In this document: piece by piece, positions 22,554 to 33,400 of the stretch
How the letters are laid out: every line of letters begins with the position of its first letter
Position numbering within the stretch: position 1 is the stretch's first letter
Origin: Luscinia megarhynchos
Lineage: Eukaryota; Chordata; Aves; Passeriformes; Turdidae
Assembly (NCBI GenBank): GCA_034336665.1
Contig: CM067572.1
Location: 4,766,286 to 4,830,285 of the forward strand
DNA: 64,000 nt
Direction of reading: 5' to 3'
The notes under the pieces: model-generated
What the model saw: only the letters and a program-made list of their open reading frames with translations
The model's database searches: none
Told to the model about the DNA's origin: nothing
Position numbers and translations under genes: made by a program

Positions 22554-25500
22554 AGTTCTTACAGAATCAATACTCGTGATTTTACTGTGTTTATTCAAAC
22601 TTACTGTTTATAACTATTTATTAATAAGTCTTTTGAAACACTCCTGAAATTGCCCGTGTTCCACTGAACAAGAAATGGAGGCTCTCTTCACAGGATTTCT
22701 GTGAATAGGCTCTTGCTATTTGAAGAGGAAAAGTCATATTCTTTGACAAGTGTGCAAAGAGGAAAAAAAAATCTGTCTGTGAGTGGGAGTCCAGTTTTTT
22801 TCCCCTGTATTTTACTGAAAGACTGTAAGAAAGGATTCTTACATTACATCAGCCACAACTGACATGAGAATTTTCTTTAAGTTACTTCTGAAGCTGATAC
22901 CCAGGAGAATTGTTCATGCAGAAGATATTTTTAAATTTTCAAAGAAAAGTCAGAGTGTAACTTTTGTTTCATTCTCAAAGTTCCTTTTTAATCTGACCTA
23001 TCTCTGCTGGGTTTAATGTTCTTATAGATGAGCCTTTTCTGTCTTTTTGTCTCTCCTTCCTAATATAGTGCTAATTCACTGACAATAAAGTCTTTGATGC
23101 TGAGGTCTGTATGAGGCAGGTCTTCCTTCACCCTATACCAGGTAGCACCAGCTCTCAAAGGGATTTTTACAGAGAACACAATAGCTCAAGGAGAAACTTC
23201 TGGTTGACCCTTTAGAGGATGTTCTGTGTGAGCTCTTTAATCAAAGCTGTTAACAGTGAGGATGTAAAAACTCTTCAAGCACTAAAAATGCCAGGATATT
23301 TTACAAGTCCTGCCCCTCAACACAGTAATAAGAGATTGTTAGGGTGGTTGGGGTCATTATTTACTACACCTGTAATTAAACTGTGGCTTTTAGGGGGCAT
23401 CACAGGGTTGATGATGAGAGGTGGATATGAAGGACTGATAGAAGATGGGCTAGTGCTTACTCTGTAAGACAGTGAAGAAGAAACCTGTGGCCAAGTTAGT
23501 GGAAAACACAGCCTTGTTTCTACCTTGAGATTTTTCCATTTGGTTGTCTTTGAGAATCACTTCATTTGTGTTATATCCTACTGGTAGAACCCATAAGGCT
23601 GGGACAAAGGGAACCCAAGCTCTGTCCTGGTTTAGTTATCAGTAAGTAGCTCTTCACATGCCTTGTCTTTTCACATCTCTTATTTGCAGCATGAGGTGGT
23701 TTCTGCATCCTGAGCTAATAGAGTTTGGAGCTGCAACATCTTTATGGCAGTGACTAATGCAAGAGCCAGAAAGCATCATTTGGTTTGAAGGTCCCACAAT
23801 CAGCCACAGCCTCATCTGAGCCATGTTTGTGTCATGTAGTAGAATTCCATCAAAGCAAATGGCTTTATTCTGGATCTTATACAGTGTAATTGTAATCAGG
23901 TTCTGTCTCAAAGCATACAGGTCTGACATTAAAAAAGCAAAGAACCAAAACCATACATTTTTAAAATTAAGCAAAAGATGTAATGAGGATAACAAGTACA
24001 ATCACCAGCTCTTTGATGACAAAACATGACATTTTAAAGAAGAACCTTACAGCATAATAACTGACCTTAAACCACACCCTTGCAACAAGACAAAACCTGA
24101 AAATCAACAGCTCAGAGTGGCCTTATCCATTCTTTCTTTTGCAAAGAAGGCTCAAGTGACATAGAGAGCTTGTGGTTTTGGTTGTCTGCTCAGGGATGTG
24201 ACAGCTTCAAGTATCTTCCAGTTTCCATAAGAATAAATAAAAATAATGTTTGAATGCATGGCCTAGGTAGGACCCTGCTTTCAAGAGCAGCTCAGCAATG
24301 CAGGAGAGTGGAACAGATTTTCCTATGCCTGGGCTGAAAGGTGTTCCAATTACAAACTACATTTAGCAGAATACAGCTAAATAAAAATTGCCTACGTCAT
24401 ACACTGCAGCTAGATATATTCCTGAAGCACTTTAAATTAAAAAGCCTTTATGATTCCAAACAACCCATATGTCTGTCAAAACTGTCATTGTGCTGCAGCA
24501 AGTAAAGAAAACAAAAACTTAATTTGTGATGAAGCTTCCACTGGCTGAAAGCACAAGTCTTCCCCATCCTCTGCTCACAATTGCAGCTCCCTCTCTCTGA
24601 CTCCTTATAAAATGCTTTGCATTTCCTTTTGAATCACGTCAAGTTAATTTTATGGCAAACAATCTCTGTTTTCTGAAACACAGAGAAGAAATATAATTAT
24701 TGCTGGGTGGAGGGTGAAGGAGAGTTGGAAGCAAACTGAACAGGATGCTGGTAATTGTTTTTTGGGCACTGGTGTTGGGAAGATTCCAGCTGCCTAAGCA
24801 AAAATATCTCAAAAATGCAATTAATTATAAATGGGCAGCTCTGTAGTATAATCCCAAGATCAGAAGGAGAAAGCAACTATCAAAAATAATAATAAAGATC
24901 CCCAACAAACATTACTCAGCAGATGATCATTTTGGTAAATAATGAACTGTTTGGTTCATTATAGTATGTAACTAAAGAGATGTTCCCTTGCTTCAGTTTT
25001 CAAATTTTTTGAAGGGACAAGGTGAGATTTTAAGATGTCTAACTTTGACCTCATTCTGTTCCTACTGTGATCAGTGGGGAGTTTGTCATAAGGACAATCT
25101 GTTGAGGCCAAATCAACACATTGGCAGCTCTTACCCAAAGGTGTGATCCTCACATCAATGTGCCATTCTTGTTCCTCTAAATCCATCTATCCAGTCAGTT
25201 CAGCTCTACTTGCCTGCCTGGAGGCAACACAGGGCTCAGGATTGACTGAAATGCCCTCTCTGCTTCCTTTGCTCATGGAGACCTTTTTAACTTGTTTGTT
25301 TTGGTGTTTCTCATGTACAATTGTTTTCAATTACTTTTGATGTAAGTGGCACTACAGGCAAGCAGGGCTGGCAAGATCTAGTCCTCATTGCAAACATTTC
25401 ACACTTGTAATCATCTAAATTGCCTTGTGAAATTGTTCATTAGATAAAAATTAATAAATCCTATAAACGAAAACCAACGCACTGTTAGGCTATTGACATT

Positions 25501-28500
25501 AAATCTGGTATAAAAACAGTTGTAAATGAAGTCATCTGTGTACACATTGATTTGGGGCCAAACCTTGAGGTCTTTGAACAAATTTTAAACCACTGTTTAC
25601 TCTGGGAAAGTCTATTGAACGAGAGTGAAAACAGTGGCCTAAGTTGTAGTTCCAAGAGCTGTTTGTGGAGATTTAATTTTTATGTGAAAACATCTCCCTG
25701 CTGCATGCAGGGTGCAGGGTCATGAGGAGAGTGGACTTCTCCATTTCCCTGATTCTGACTATCCAAAAAATATCAATGTGTAAAATAGTAACATTAGAGT
25801 GATTTCTGTGCAAAACTTCCTGTCTGGGACCTTGGAGACTCAGTGTTTGGGATGGTGAAACTGGCTGATTGTGCAAAATTAGTGGGTGGCACCCAACACT
25901 GTAATTATTTCTTGTTGTCCTATTTGAGAAACCCAGAGGATTCACGTTGGCAATCCAACCACCACTGGCTGTGCTTTCCCCCATCAAATATTGCAATTTT
26001 TTATGTACATATACTACTAATGTTCTAACAGCCTCAAGCTCTAGTTTGGTGAGAAAGGGAACTAAACTAGAGGTATATATTTAATTGGAATAGTAATTGA
26101 GAGGAAAATGCTTTTCTCATTTGTTACAGGATGAAACCCAAATAACACTTTTCAAATCAATGAAGCTACTTCACAATCATATCAACAGCTCTGAAAACTC
26201 AGCTCTGTCTCAAACTTTGGGGTTTAGTAGTCACTGTAGGGGAAAAAAAGGCTCTGAGTTGTCTTGGATGAATTTAAAAAAAGGTTAGAAAATGAGTTAT
26301 TCTGTAAACATAATTTTAGTCTATCGACAGATGGGAGAAATGGAGAACAGGTTGTAAAAGTATAAGCTCAAGCATTATTAATATTGTACTGTTGCTGAGC
26401 CAACTTGTAGAGGAACTGAAAAAACCATCCCATTGGTTAAGTAATCACTACACATATGCTTTTGGAGATTAATACTTGGGAGTTTTCAAAGCTTTTATAC
26501 GTGTCAGTTCTGCTAAAAGGATGAAACTGCAAAAATGCACTGGTAGCAAGTTTAAAGCATTAATAGTGATGTCAGATGCACTTTAAGGATAATCACGACT
26601 CCTTTACATCCAGTAGACCTCGTAGTCTCAGATATGGAAATCAGACTCTTGACAACCAAAAATGTTTGAGAAAATGGGAAAAGACCAAAGGATGTTGAAT
26701 AATATTTTCAACTCTGGTAGTTATTTCATGCTTTGGTTTTGAGTGCTCTGTTCTACACACAAACTCTACTGGTGATCTTTAAAACTGGTTGCGTAATTAC
26801 TGGGGCTTCATCTATTTCCTGTCAGGGTGACTGAATTTTTAGGGTCACCTTTATTTTTCCATTTTTAAGTAATAGCACTACTTTATTACAGGAGAGTACT
26901 AAGATATTTCAATAGTCACAATTACTGAATTTAGAGTCCTCAAAAACTGCCTCTATAGAAGTTACATCAAATTTGTGTCTGGGGTTATAACACTGATTTA
27001 AATTTACTTGCATCTGTATGATTTACCCATGTGCTTAATTCCAGATAGAGTTTGGATGTGTGACAAGATGTGCAGATGTAGAAAACCAGAGTTTTCTACC
27101 CATGTGTTCTTTAATGGTTTTGGAATACCTTTATTCCATTTGTAGTCACTAATGGGCAGCAGAACTCTTTCATCATAAATGAAGAAGGGGACAAAGCTTA
27201 GCTAGAGTTTTAAGATATGTGATTTAAAAATCACAATGCAAAAGAAGATTTATTTTGAGTGAGATAAAATTTGGCCTTGATTTAAGTTTGTTTATTAACA
27301 AACTTGAGTCCTTTGTGAGAACCAGATGGGGAAATCACCAACACCTCACAGGCTCATGCCCCCTGCTTGAACACTCATGGTGTCAAGCTGTGCTCGTAGG
27401 GATTTGTCAGATAAGAACATATTTAAGTGTTCCACCAAATCTCAATGTATTGAAATATAACAGTAAAAACCTAGGGTCTTATTTTGATGTTTTGATTGTT
27501 AATGATTAGTGCTGACTGGGACTACTCAGGAAACTGTGTCTGGGTACAGAGGTGCCTGCAATCATGATGGAAACTGGGTCAAAATTGTCAGCTTTTTAAA
27601 ATCCCCTGAAGTGTCTATTTGCCTTGCTGGAAAAATATTAATCTGTGAGGTTTGTTTCTGGATATCTGGATTCAATGCCTGAAACCTGTAGTGGGAAACT
27701 GCAGAGTCCTGATTACATAGGAGGCAAATCAGGCCCACAAGAAGCCTTTTTCTTTTTTTTCCCCTTACTATACCTAAAATTTCAGATGGAAATTTAACTT
27801 TGTGACACAATTTACCTAAGAACAATATTATTGTTTAATATGATTATGAGTTGCATGAGTCTAAAGAGTTATATCTCATATGTGAATGTGTCCACTTTGA
27901 ACCCTAATTCTTATATGGGAAATAAAACCAATTGCTCAGTGAATTAAGATAAAAAAGACAAAGCTCCAGGAAGGAAGTCCCAGGATCTCAGCACTAGAAT
28001 ATTTGCAACTTCTTTATTTTAATGCTTCCCTTTATTATGCCCCTAGTATTCAGTAAAGGCCCCTTCACACCTACAGAAGGAAGAAAATGTTCTCACACTG
28101 TTAAAACAGTGGCCACTAAATATAGAAGTATCTTTTTATAGTATGCCAAATGTATTTCCATTATATTAATAGAACAATATGTCAGTGGCTATTTGTAGAT
28201 TTTCTGTAAGGTTGCTCAAGAGGTTTATTTAACTCTTGACAATATCTGCTTTGATATTAAAAATAATCTCAGAATGGATTAAAATAGTTCAAATAAATTT
28301 TCAATTTTCTGCTTTAGCAATATATAAATTTCTTGAAATTTTACCACCTCAGTATTTCATCTATTCTATTACCCTAGATGGATCTTTGATTCCATTAAAG
28401 GGAAAAAAAACATGGAATATCTTTGGAATCGCACTTGCTTCTACCAGAATCATCATAAAATTTGTTTTACAGATTAGTATGGATTACTCAAAGAAGATGA

Positions 28501-31369
28501 AATCAATGTTTATAGTCAAAGAAAAAAAAACAAAGGGAAAATGAAAACTAAAGTTTAAGCACCTCAAGAAACTGTTGAGCATTGTTTCTGAGCTAAGTTG
28601 TCCTTCACTTTTCCATAATTTACTGTCAGGAGGCCTTCTGCTGCCCAGAATGCTAGAAAATAAAAACATTTTCACAGAATTCAAAGTATGGAGTTGTACT
28701 CCTTTCGATATATATCAATAACTTATTGATATTTAATATGCATACTTACATACATCTAATTAATGTAACTCCTGCTGTTATGAAACTTTAAGTTATAATC
28801 ATGTAATGAATAAGTAATCCAAAAAGAAAATATAAAGGTCATATCCTCTGCCTCAAAACTCCTGGGCATCTTCATTTTGCCTTTTGTCTAAAGGTTGTGG
28901 ATGAGGATGTGAATTTTAGAGCTAAGCAAGCTGACAGTTTCTCTTCAAAGTCATCCTTTCTGCAATTCATTTTCAGCCTTTTCAGTCTCCCTTGGACAGT
29001 CACAAAAGACAGCTTTATTATGCAGTTCTCTTCCCCTATTTTTGTACATATCATTTTCTGTTTGTCATGTTTAGGGCACCTTCATTTCCTCTGTCTCACA
29101 GAAGCAGAGATGATTACATTAAGTGTGGAAGTCTTCACTTTTTACTTTTGGTCAGTAAACCACAGAATTATTTTTCCATTATTCTTCATAAATTTTGGTG
29201 GGGTGGTTCTGGTTGAGTGTTAATGTGGCAAGACCCATATGGTAACAAAGAACTACTATTACAAGCTGGGGAAGGGTAAACTTGTATTAATAAAGTGACT
29301 TTATGTTGTCCTTGGGAGATGTATTAGGTACTTGCTGCCTTACAGCATCTTCCCTTCCATATAAATCCCCAGCAAAAGATGTAGGAGTTGGAAAAGACTG
29401 GAATATGTTTTCAATCCTGTTTAATCACTGCAGGTAAAGGGAAAGTATTAGAGATACCCCTGAGGCTAATCCTGACAAATCACCCTCATTCTCAGAGGTA
29501 GAACTGATATGTGAGGCCGTGTTACATTTGAGATTCCACACGTTGCAGAACCTGAGCGAGCCTGCAGCCGCCAGCCTTACACAGAGACTTTGTGAACTTC
29601 ACCATCTGGATGCCCAGTTTAAAGCTCTTAAGGAATTCAGGCAATGCAGTGGTGGGGATTATTGGATAATTTATTGGCCAGAAGGTTAAATCTGCTTCTC
29701 AAGATGGGAATGCCAAATTAACGATCACTTCAGAAATGTCTGATTTACCTTCCCCAGGCACAGAGCTCTCCCCTACACCTGCCTTCCTGAACCCTTTGTG
29801 TCTGCCCCAGTGCTGGCACTGAAGGTGAAGGGCTGATGGCTGATTTTCCCAAGCTGAAACAACTGCACAGATTCCCAGCTGAAAATCCCATGCTGCAGCA
29901 GGTACTGTGCTGTAGGAACAGCTGCTCCCAGCTCTGTCCTTGGAAAAACGTGCCCACCTATGTTTGTGGTGCACATGTGGGAAAGGGGCTGCCTTTCCTA
30001 GAGACCCTCAGAGGTGAAGTAGAGGTGCTGCATCTGCCAGCCCATTTTTGGGGCTTGTTCTGCTCCACCCAGTGCCACATGGCAGATGGGAACATCTGCC
30101 CTTGCTGTCGTAGCCGTTCAGCAGCAGCTAAAGATGAGACTGCATATTCCAAAGTCACAAACATTGCTCCAGAGGATAAATCAGGGTCTTGTTTAATTTG
30201 AAAACAGAAACAAACCAAATCTTTTCATGCACTGGACTTTGGGAGAAGGAATTCTGGGTTGGAACCCTGTTAGTCACACTATCTGAGGACTTCAAAGCTG
30301 CATCATGTTTGACAAACAGGTGCTGTCTTTGGAATCTCTACAGGATTTCCAGATGGCTCTGCATCCAACATGGCCATTAAGGAATAAAACTGTTCTTCCA
30401 CTTGCATCTATTTCTCAGGTGTGGTGTTTACCTTTTACTGTAAACATGTGTGTCTCGTGCAAGAATTGTGAAGAATCTTTCCTGGACTCAGCCTTAAATT
30501 AATCTTTGATTTTTAAGGATGTTTTTTGTTTTGTTGGAAAAAATGGGTTTAAATTTAATACCCTTCACCTACACCCCTCAAAATTCAACCATAAGCAGTT
30601 GCTGGGAAGTGATTTTGATTTTGCTGGGAAATAGTGTGTGAAACAGTCCTTCACAAGGACATATTTTCCAGTTGAGGAAGCCCTAGAGAGTTTACCTTTG
30701 CCTCTTTCTTCCCACCCTTCCACTTTGCCTAGGAAGACCTCATTGCATCTCTTGCCTTCCCCCCTCCTTATCTCTGCCTCCTCTGCACCCATACTTAAGA
30801 CCTGTTTTGAATCTCATGCTTCCCCTTGAAGTTTTCCCACGCCCATCTGCTTGCACGTAGCTGATAACCTCTTCCATTCACCTTGTGAGGGATAAAACAA
30901 GCTGTGAATCCCACTGCCTGTACAGCACTTGTGTGACCACCCAAGTGAGCTTTGGTTCCTGCCCTAGTTGGATGGACCTGCATTTTGTCTCCAATGCTCA
31001 GGGTGCCATTTTGTGATTGTCAATTTGCCAAGGAGAAGAAAAACCCCAAACACCTGCTTTTCATTTGCTGAAATATGCAAATGATACGGCTACTAACCAC
31101 TAGTAGTTAAGATGCATGTGAACTTTTTATTTTCTTTTCCCTCTCTATTCTGAGTGCAAGCTTGTGAAGGGCTCTATGGTGCTGTAAGCTGGGGCTTGCT
31201 CTAGTGACCTGGTGATCTACTGACACAAGATGTTCTCAGGGAACTTGTTGTTAAATTAAAACAAAAAAAATTTTAAAAATCATAGAATAACTTCTCTAGA
31301 AAAGCCCTGGAAAACAAGACTGACCAATTCTGATTTAGCTTTTTCCATGGCTTTAGTGTGTAATTTGCT

Positions 31370-31554
31370 CCCTCTCTAGCCCCTGGTGCCTGTGTTTACA
31401 TCCCTGGACTGTATATTGCTGTTTGCCTAATGAAATGCTGCTCTGGAAGATTTATGGGCGAACATTAATAGAATAATTAAAGGTCTTGGAAAGCCTGAGA
31501 TGAAATTTGCACCAGGTCAGGAGGGGGAAGTGAGAGATGGGAGGTGGTGTGCCT
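31370..31554. promoter_or_regulatory. Possible regulatory sequence just upstream of the CpG island
   Basis: This stretch of about 185 bp immediately before the island is A+T-rich but keeps homeobox-like core words: ATTTATGGGCG at 31450, ATTAATAG and AATAATTAAAGG near 31464-31482. It carries no repeat. Position beside the island and motif content suggest a promoter-proximal or enhancer role. That is inference only; conservation in other birds would decide it. Confidence 0.3.
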
Positions 31555-31742
31555 GCACCCCTGGCCCGGGGTGCGGGCACGGGGAGTGCACCAGAGCCGG
31601 GAGCAGGTTCCTGAAAGCCCAGGGACAGCAGCGTGTGTCCGACCTGCCCCGAGGCTTTTCCTGGCGCCCGGGCAGGGAGGAGATGCGGGGGTAGGAGCGG
31701 AGCGGAGCGCCGGGCAGTGCCCGCATCCATCCGCGGCCGGGG

Positions 31743-31790
31743 CAGCGCGAACCGCCCGAACCTCAGCGCGAACCGCCGAACCTCAGCGCG
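31743..31790. repeat. 20-21 bp tandem repeat inside the CpG island
   Basis: CAGCGCGAACCGC plus CGAACCT occurs twice in full, beginning at 31743 and 31764, and the first seven bases start a third copy at 31784. Each unit holds four or five CpGs. Repeats of this kind in promoters often vary in copy number between individuals. Confidence 0.85.
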
Positions 31791-31816
31791 GGCAGGGCAG
31801 GGCAGAGCAGGGCGGG
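31790..31816 (+). other. G-quadruplex-type motif
   Basis: Five runs of GGG (starting 31790, 31795, 31800, 31810 and 31814) are separated by loops of 2, 2, 7 and 1 bases, which satisfies the usual G3+N1-7 rule with one spare run. It lies on the + strand inside the CpG island, where such motifs are common near transcription starts. Folding is predicted only. Confidence 0.75.
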
Positions 31817-31940
31817 CGAGCTCTGCGCGCCCCCCCGGCGGCGCCGCGCATCCCGCGGGGGCGCGCACGGGCGCTGTGAGCGCGCAGGGGCGCGGGGAGC
31901 GGAGCGCGGCTGCGGCGGCGCGGGGGGCTCGGCGCGGCTG

Positions 31941-31971
31941 GCGGATGGACGGATAGATGGATGGATGGCTG
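31941..31971. repeat. GGAT-type short tandem repeat at the island edge
   Basis: GCGGATGGACGGATAGATGGATGGATGG is a short, imperfect GGAT/GATG tetranucleotide repeat where the CpG island gives way to A+T-rich sequence. Confidence 0.8.
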
Positions 31972-32451
31972 CCTGGGAGACATCCCGCCAGCCCATTTGT
32001 GCTCCTCACACGCCTTTCCTCCCTGCGTTTTGGTGCTGTTTTTCCTTCAAAATCTCCCTGGGAATTTTTGATTTGCAGGGTTGTTTTTTTTTCCCCCTCT
32101 CTTCTCTCTCTCCTTCCTGCTGAGGATACGTTTTGCTTGCCAAGTTTGTAGTGACACCTCTCAGATTCCCCCGCTCCCGGTTTTTTGGATCTGTTACAGT
32201 GCCCTGTTGTATATAGACTGTATTTTTTTTTTTTTTGCCTTTTTTTTTTTATTTTTAATTTTTACAAGAAAATGGGAATTCTTTGGGAAGCTAATGGATG
32301 CTAAGGAGGACGATCCTAAAAAAATCTCCTTTTAATCTGTAAATGAGGTGTACGAAGAAATTCTTAAATTCAGCCATCAATTTAGCTCCATGTTAAGCAC
32401 CTCGAAGTATTTATGATTGCAGAGCAGGTGCAAACAAGGATTAGGAATAAG
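31961..32451 (+). other. Possible untranslated first exon next to the CpG island
   Basis: Downstream of the island, T-rich stretches (32082-32095 and 32220-32256) lead to a good splice-donor match, AATAAG followed by GTAAGG at 32452. If the island promoter fires on the + strand, this would be the end of a non-coding first exon. The short frames inside have no recognisable product. The call depends only on promoter proximity and the donor match; aligned RNA reads crossing 32451 would confirm it. Confidence 0.2.
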
Positions 32452-33129
32452 GTAAGGGAGCTATTTCTGTCTTTGAGGCAGCAGCATTTGCTCAGGGTTA
32501 TCAGCAGCTTTTCTTTTTTTTTTCTTCCATAGAATCTGAGCTGATTTATTTGCATTTTCGGTGCTGTTCTCCCGTCCTTCCGAGTCATTTCTAATACGTC
32601 TGCGTGATTTCCATCACTAAAACATACATTCCTTCTCCCTGGCTGCTCAGGATTTGGGAGTTTCTTGACTGTGCACATGTTTTGGTTGTTATTCGGTAAC
32701 TGCTTAAAACCACCAATCCTCCGTTTAAAATTATTTCTTACCTTGCACTTTCTCTACCCAGCAGGATTCCTGAAAAAAAACCAAAAAAACCCCACCACCA
32801 AAGCCATAGAAAATTGCAACACAAAAGCTTTTTTTAAAGATTTGCCTCTAAAAAGGAGAGAGAAGTAGTTAAAATGCCCTGAGGGAAAACCGGGGCGGGC
32901 GGGGGGATGGTATATAATAATCAGGTTTTCCCTCTAAAAGCAAATGAACTCCTCTCCCTGCTCCCTCCTCCTCACCAGCAGTTCCCCGGGGCTCAGCCTG
33001 ATTTCTGGCCCTATCGGGGCTCCCCGGGGTGGTGGGATGCCAGGGGGGAGAAATTCCTGCTGGGAAGGAGGGACGGATCCCCTGCTTCCCTCCGGGATGC
33101 TGCTCTCCGTCAGCACGCTTTACTAATTT

Positions 33130-33400
33130 TTGTTTTATCAGCTCCATTTAGGGATATAAATGGCACGAGCAAGGGTATCAATTACCAGCTAACGGCGGCG
33201 ATAGCCCGTGTTTTATGGGATTTAATGATTTCTCTTGTTTTGAAAAAGCTCTTGTGACGCTAACAATAAAGAACTCCATAAATCATCCAAATGAATTGTG
33301 TTCCCGCAAAGGCAATTTTTAGTGTTTTGCTGGGTATCTCCTGGTCCCGATAATTAATATTGCATGAACAGTTGTGAGTGTGTTTGTGCTAATAAAGGTG
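33130..33400. promoter_or_regulatory. Candidate conserved non-coding element
   Basis: About 1.2 kb downstream of the CpG island this A+T-rich stretch keeps several CpGs (ACGGCGGCGATAGCCCG near 33190-33208, GTGACGC near 33254, TTCCCGC near 33302, CCCGATAATTAATATTGCAT at 33346). It is also dense in words such as TTTATGG, AATAAAG, AATCATCC and TAATTAAT that suit homeodomain or POU factors. CpGs kept in A+T-rich, repeat-free DNA are typical of constrained enhancers near developmental genes. I cannot align it, so this is inference from composition. Confidence 0.35.

Larger units (their letters stand above)
19480..31369. other. Gene-free A+T-rich stretch
   Basis: No gene or repeat family is recognised in this 12-kb interval apart from the small features listed separately: the hairpin at 20392, the tetranucleotide-like repeat at 21621, the palindrome at 22075 and the C run at 22544. 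Bases 29750-30200 are more G+C-rich and open in several frames on both strands, but no conserved domain is visible, so no CDS is called. A single CATAGAAT word near 31280 is too short to count as a CR1 end. Confidence 0.55.
31555..31960. promoter_or_regulatory. CpG island, probable promoter
   Basis: This is the only CpG island in the window. By hand count about 60 CpG dinucleotides fall in roughly 400 bases (31561-31960), against a few per kilobase in the flanks, and G+C content is very high. The edges are sharp on both sides. It contains GC-box-like GGGCGGG words (for example at 31810-31816), GCGC-rich words like those bound by NRF1, a 20-21 bp tandem repeat and a G-quadruplex-type motif. 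In vertebrates such unmethylated islands usually mark a promoter. Direction is not proven; a plausible + strand splice donor 0.5 kb downstream (AATAAG/GTAAGG, 32451/32452) favours + transcription with an untranslated first exon. Open frames across it on both strands are compositional and show no domain. Confidence 0.85.

Noticed and set aside
29377..29430. Possible antisense CR1 end ('GGAGTTGGAAAAGACTGGAA')
   Set aside because: Only about 15 bases resemble the family and no ATAGAAT tail precedes it at the expected place.
29836..30201. 121-codon + strand open frame with several Cys residues
   Set aside because: Cys spacing does not form a known zinc-binding pattern, and the - strand is open over the same bases.
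31452..32009. 185-codon open frame on the - strand across the CpG island
   Set aside because: It is rich in Ala, Pro and Arg as expected from G+C-rich sequence, other frames on both strands are equally open, and no domain or conserved motif is visible.
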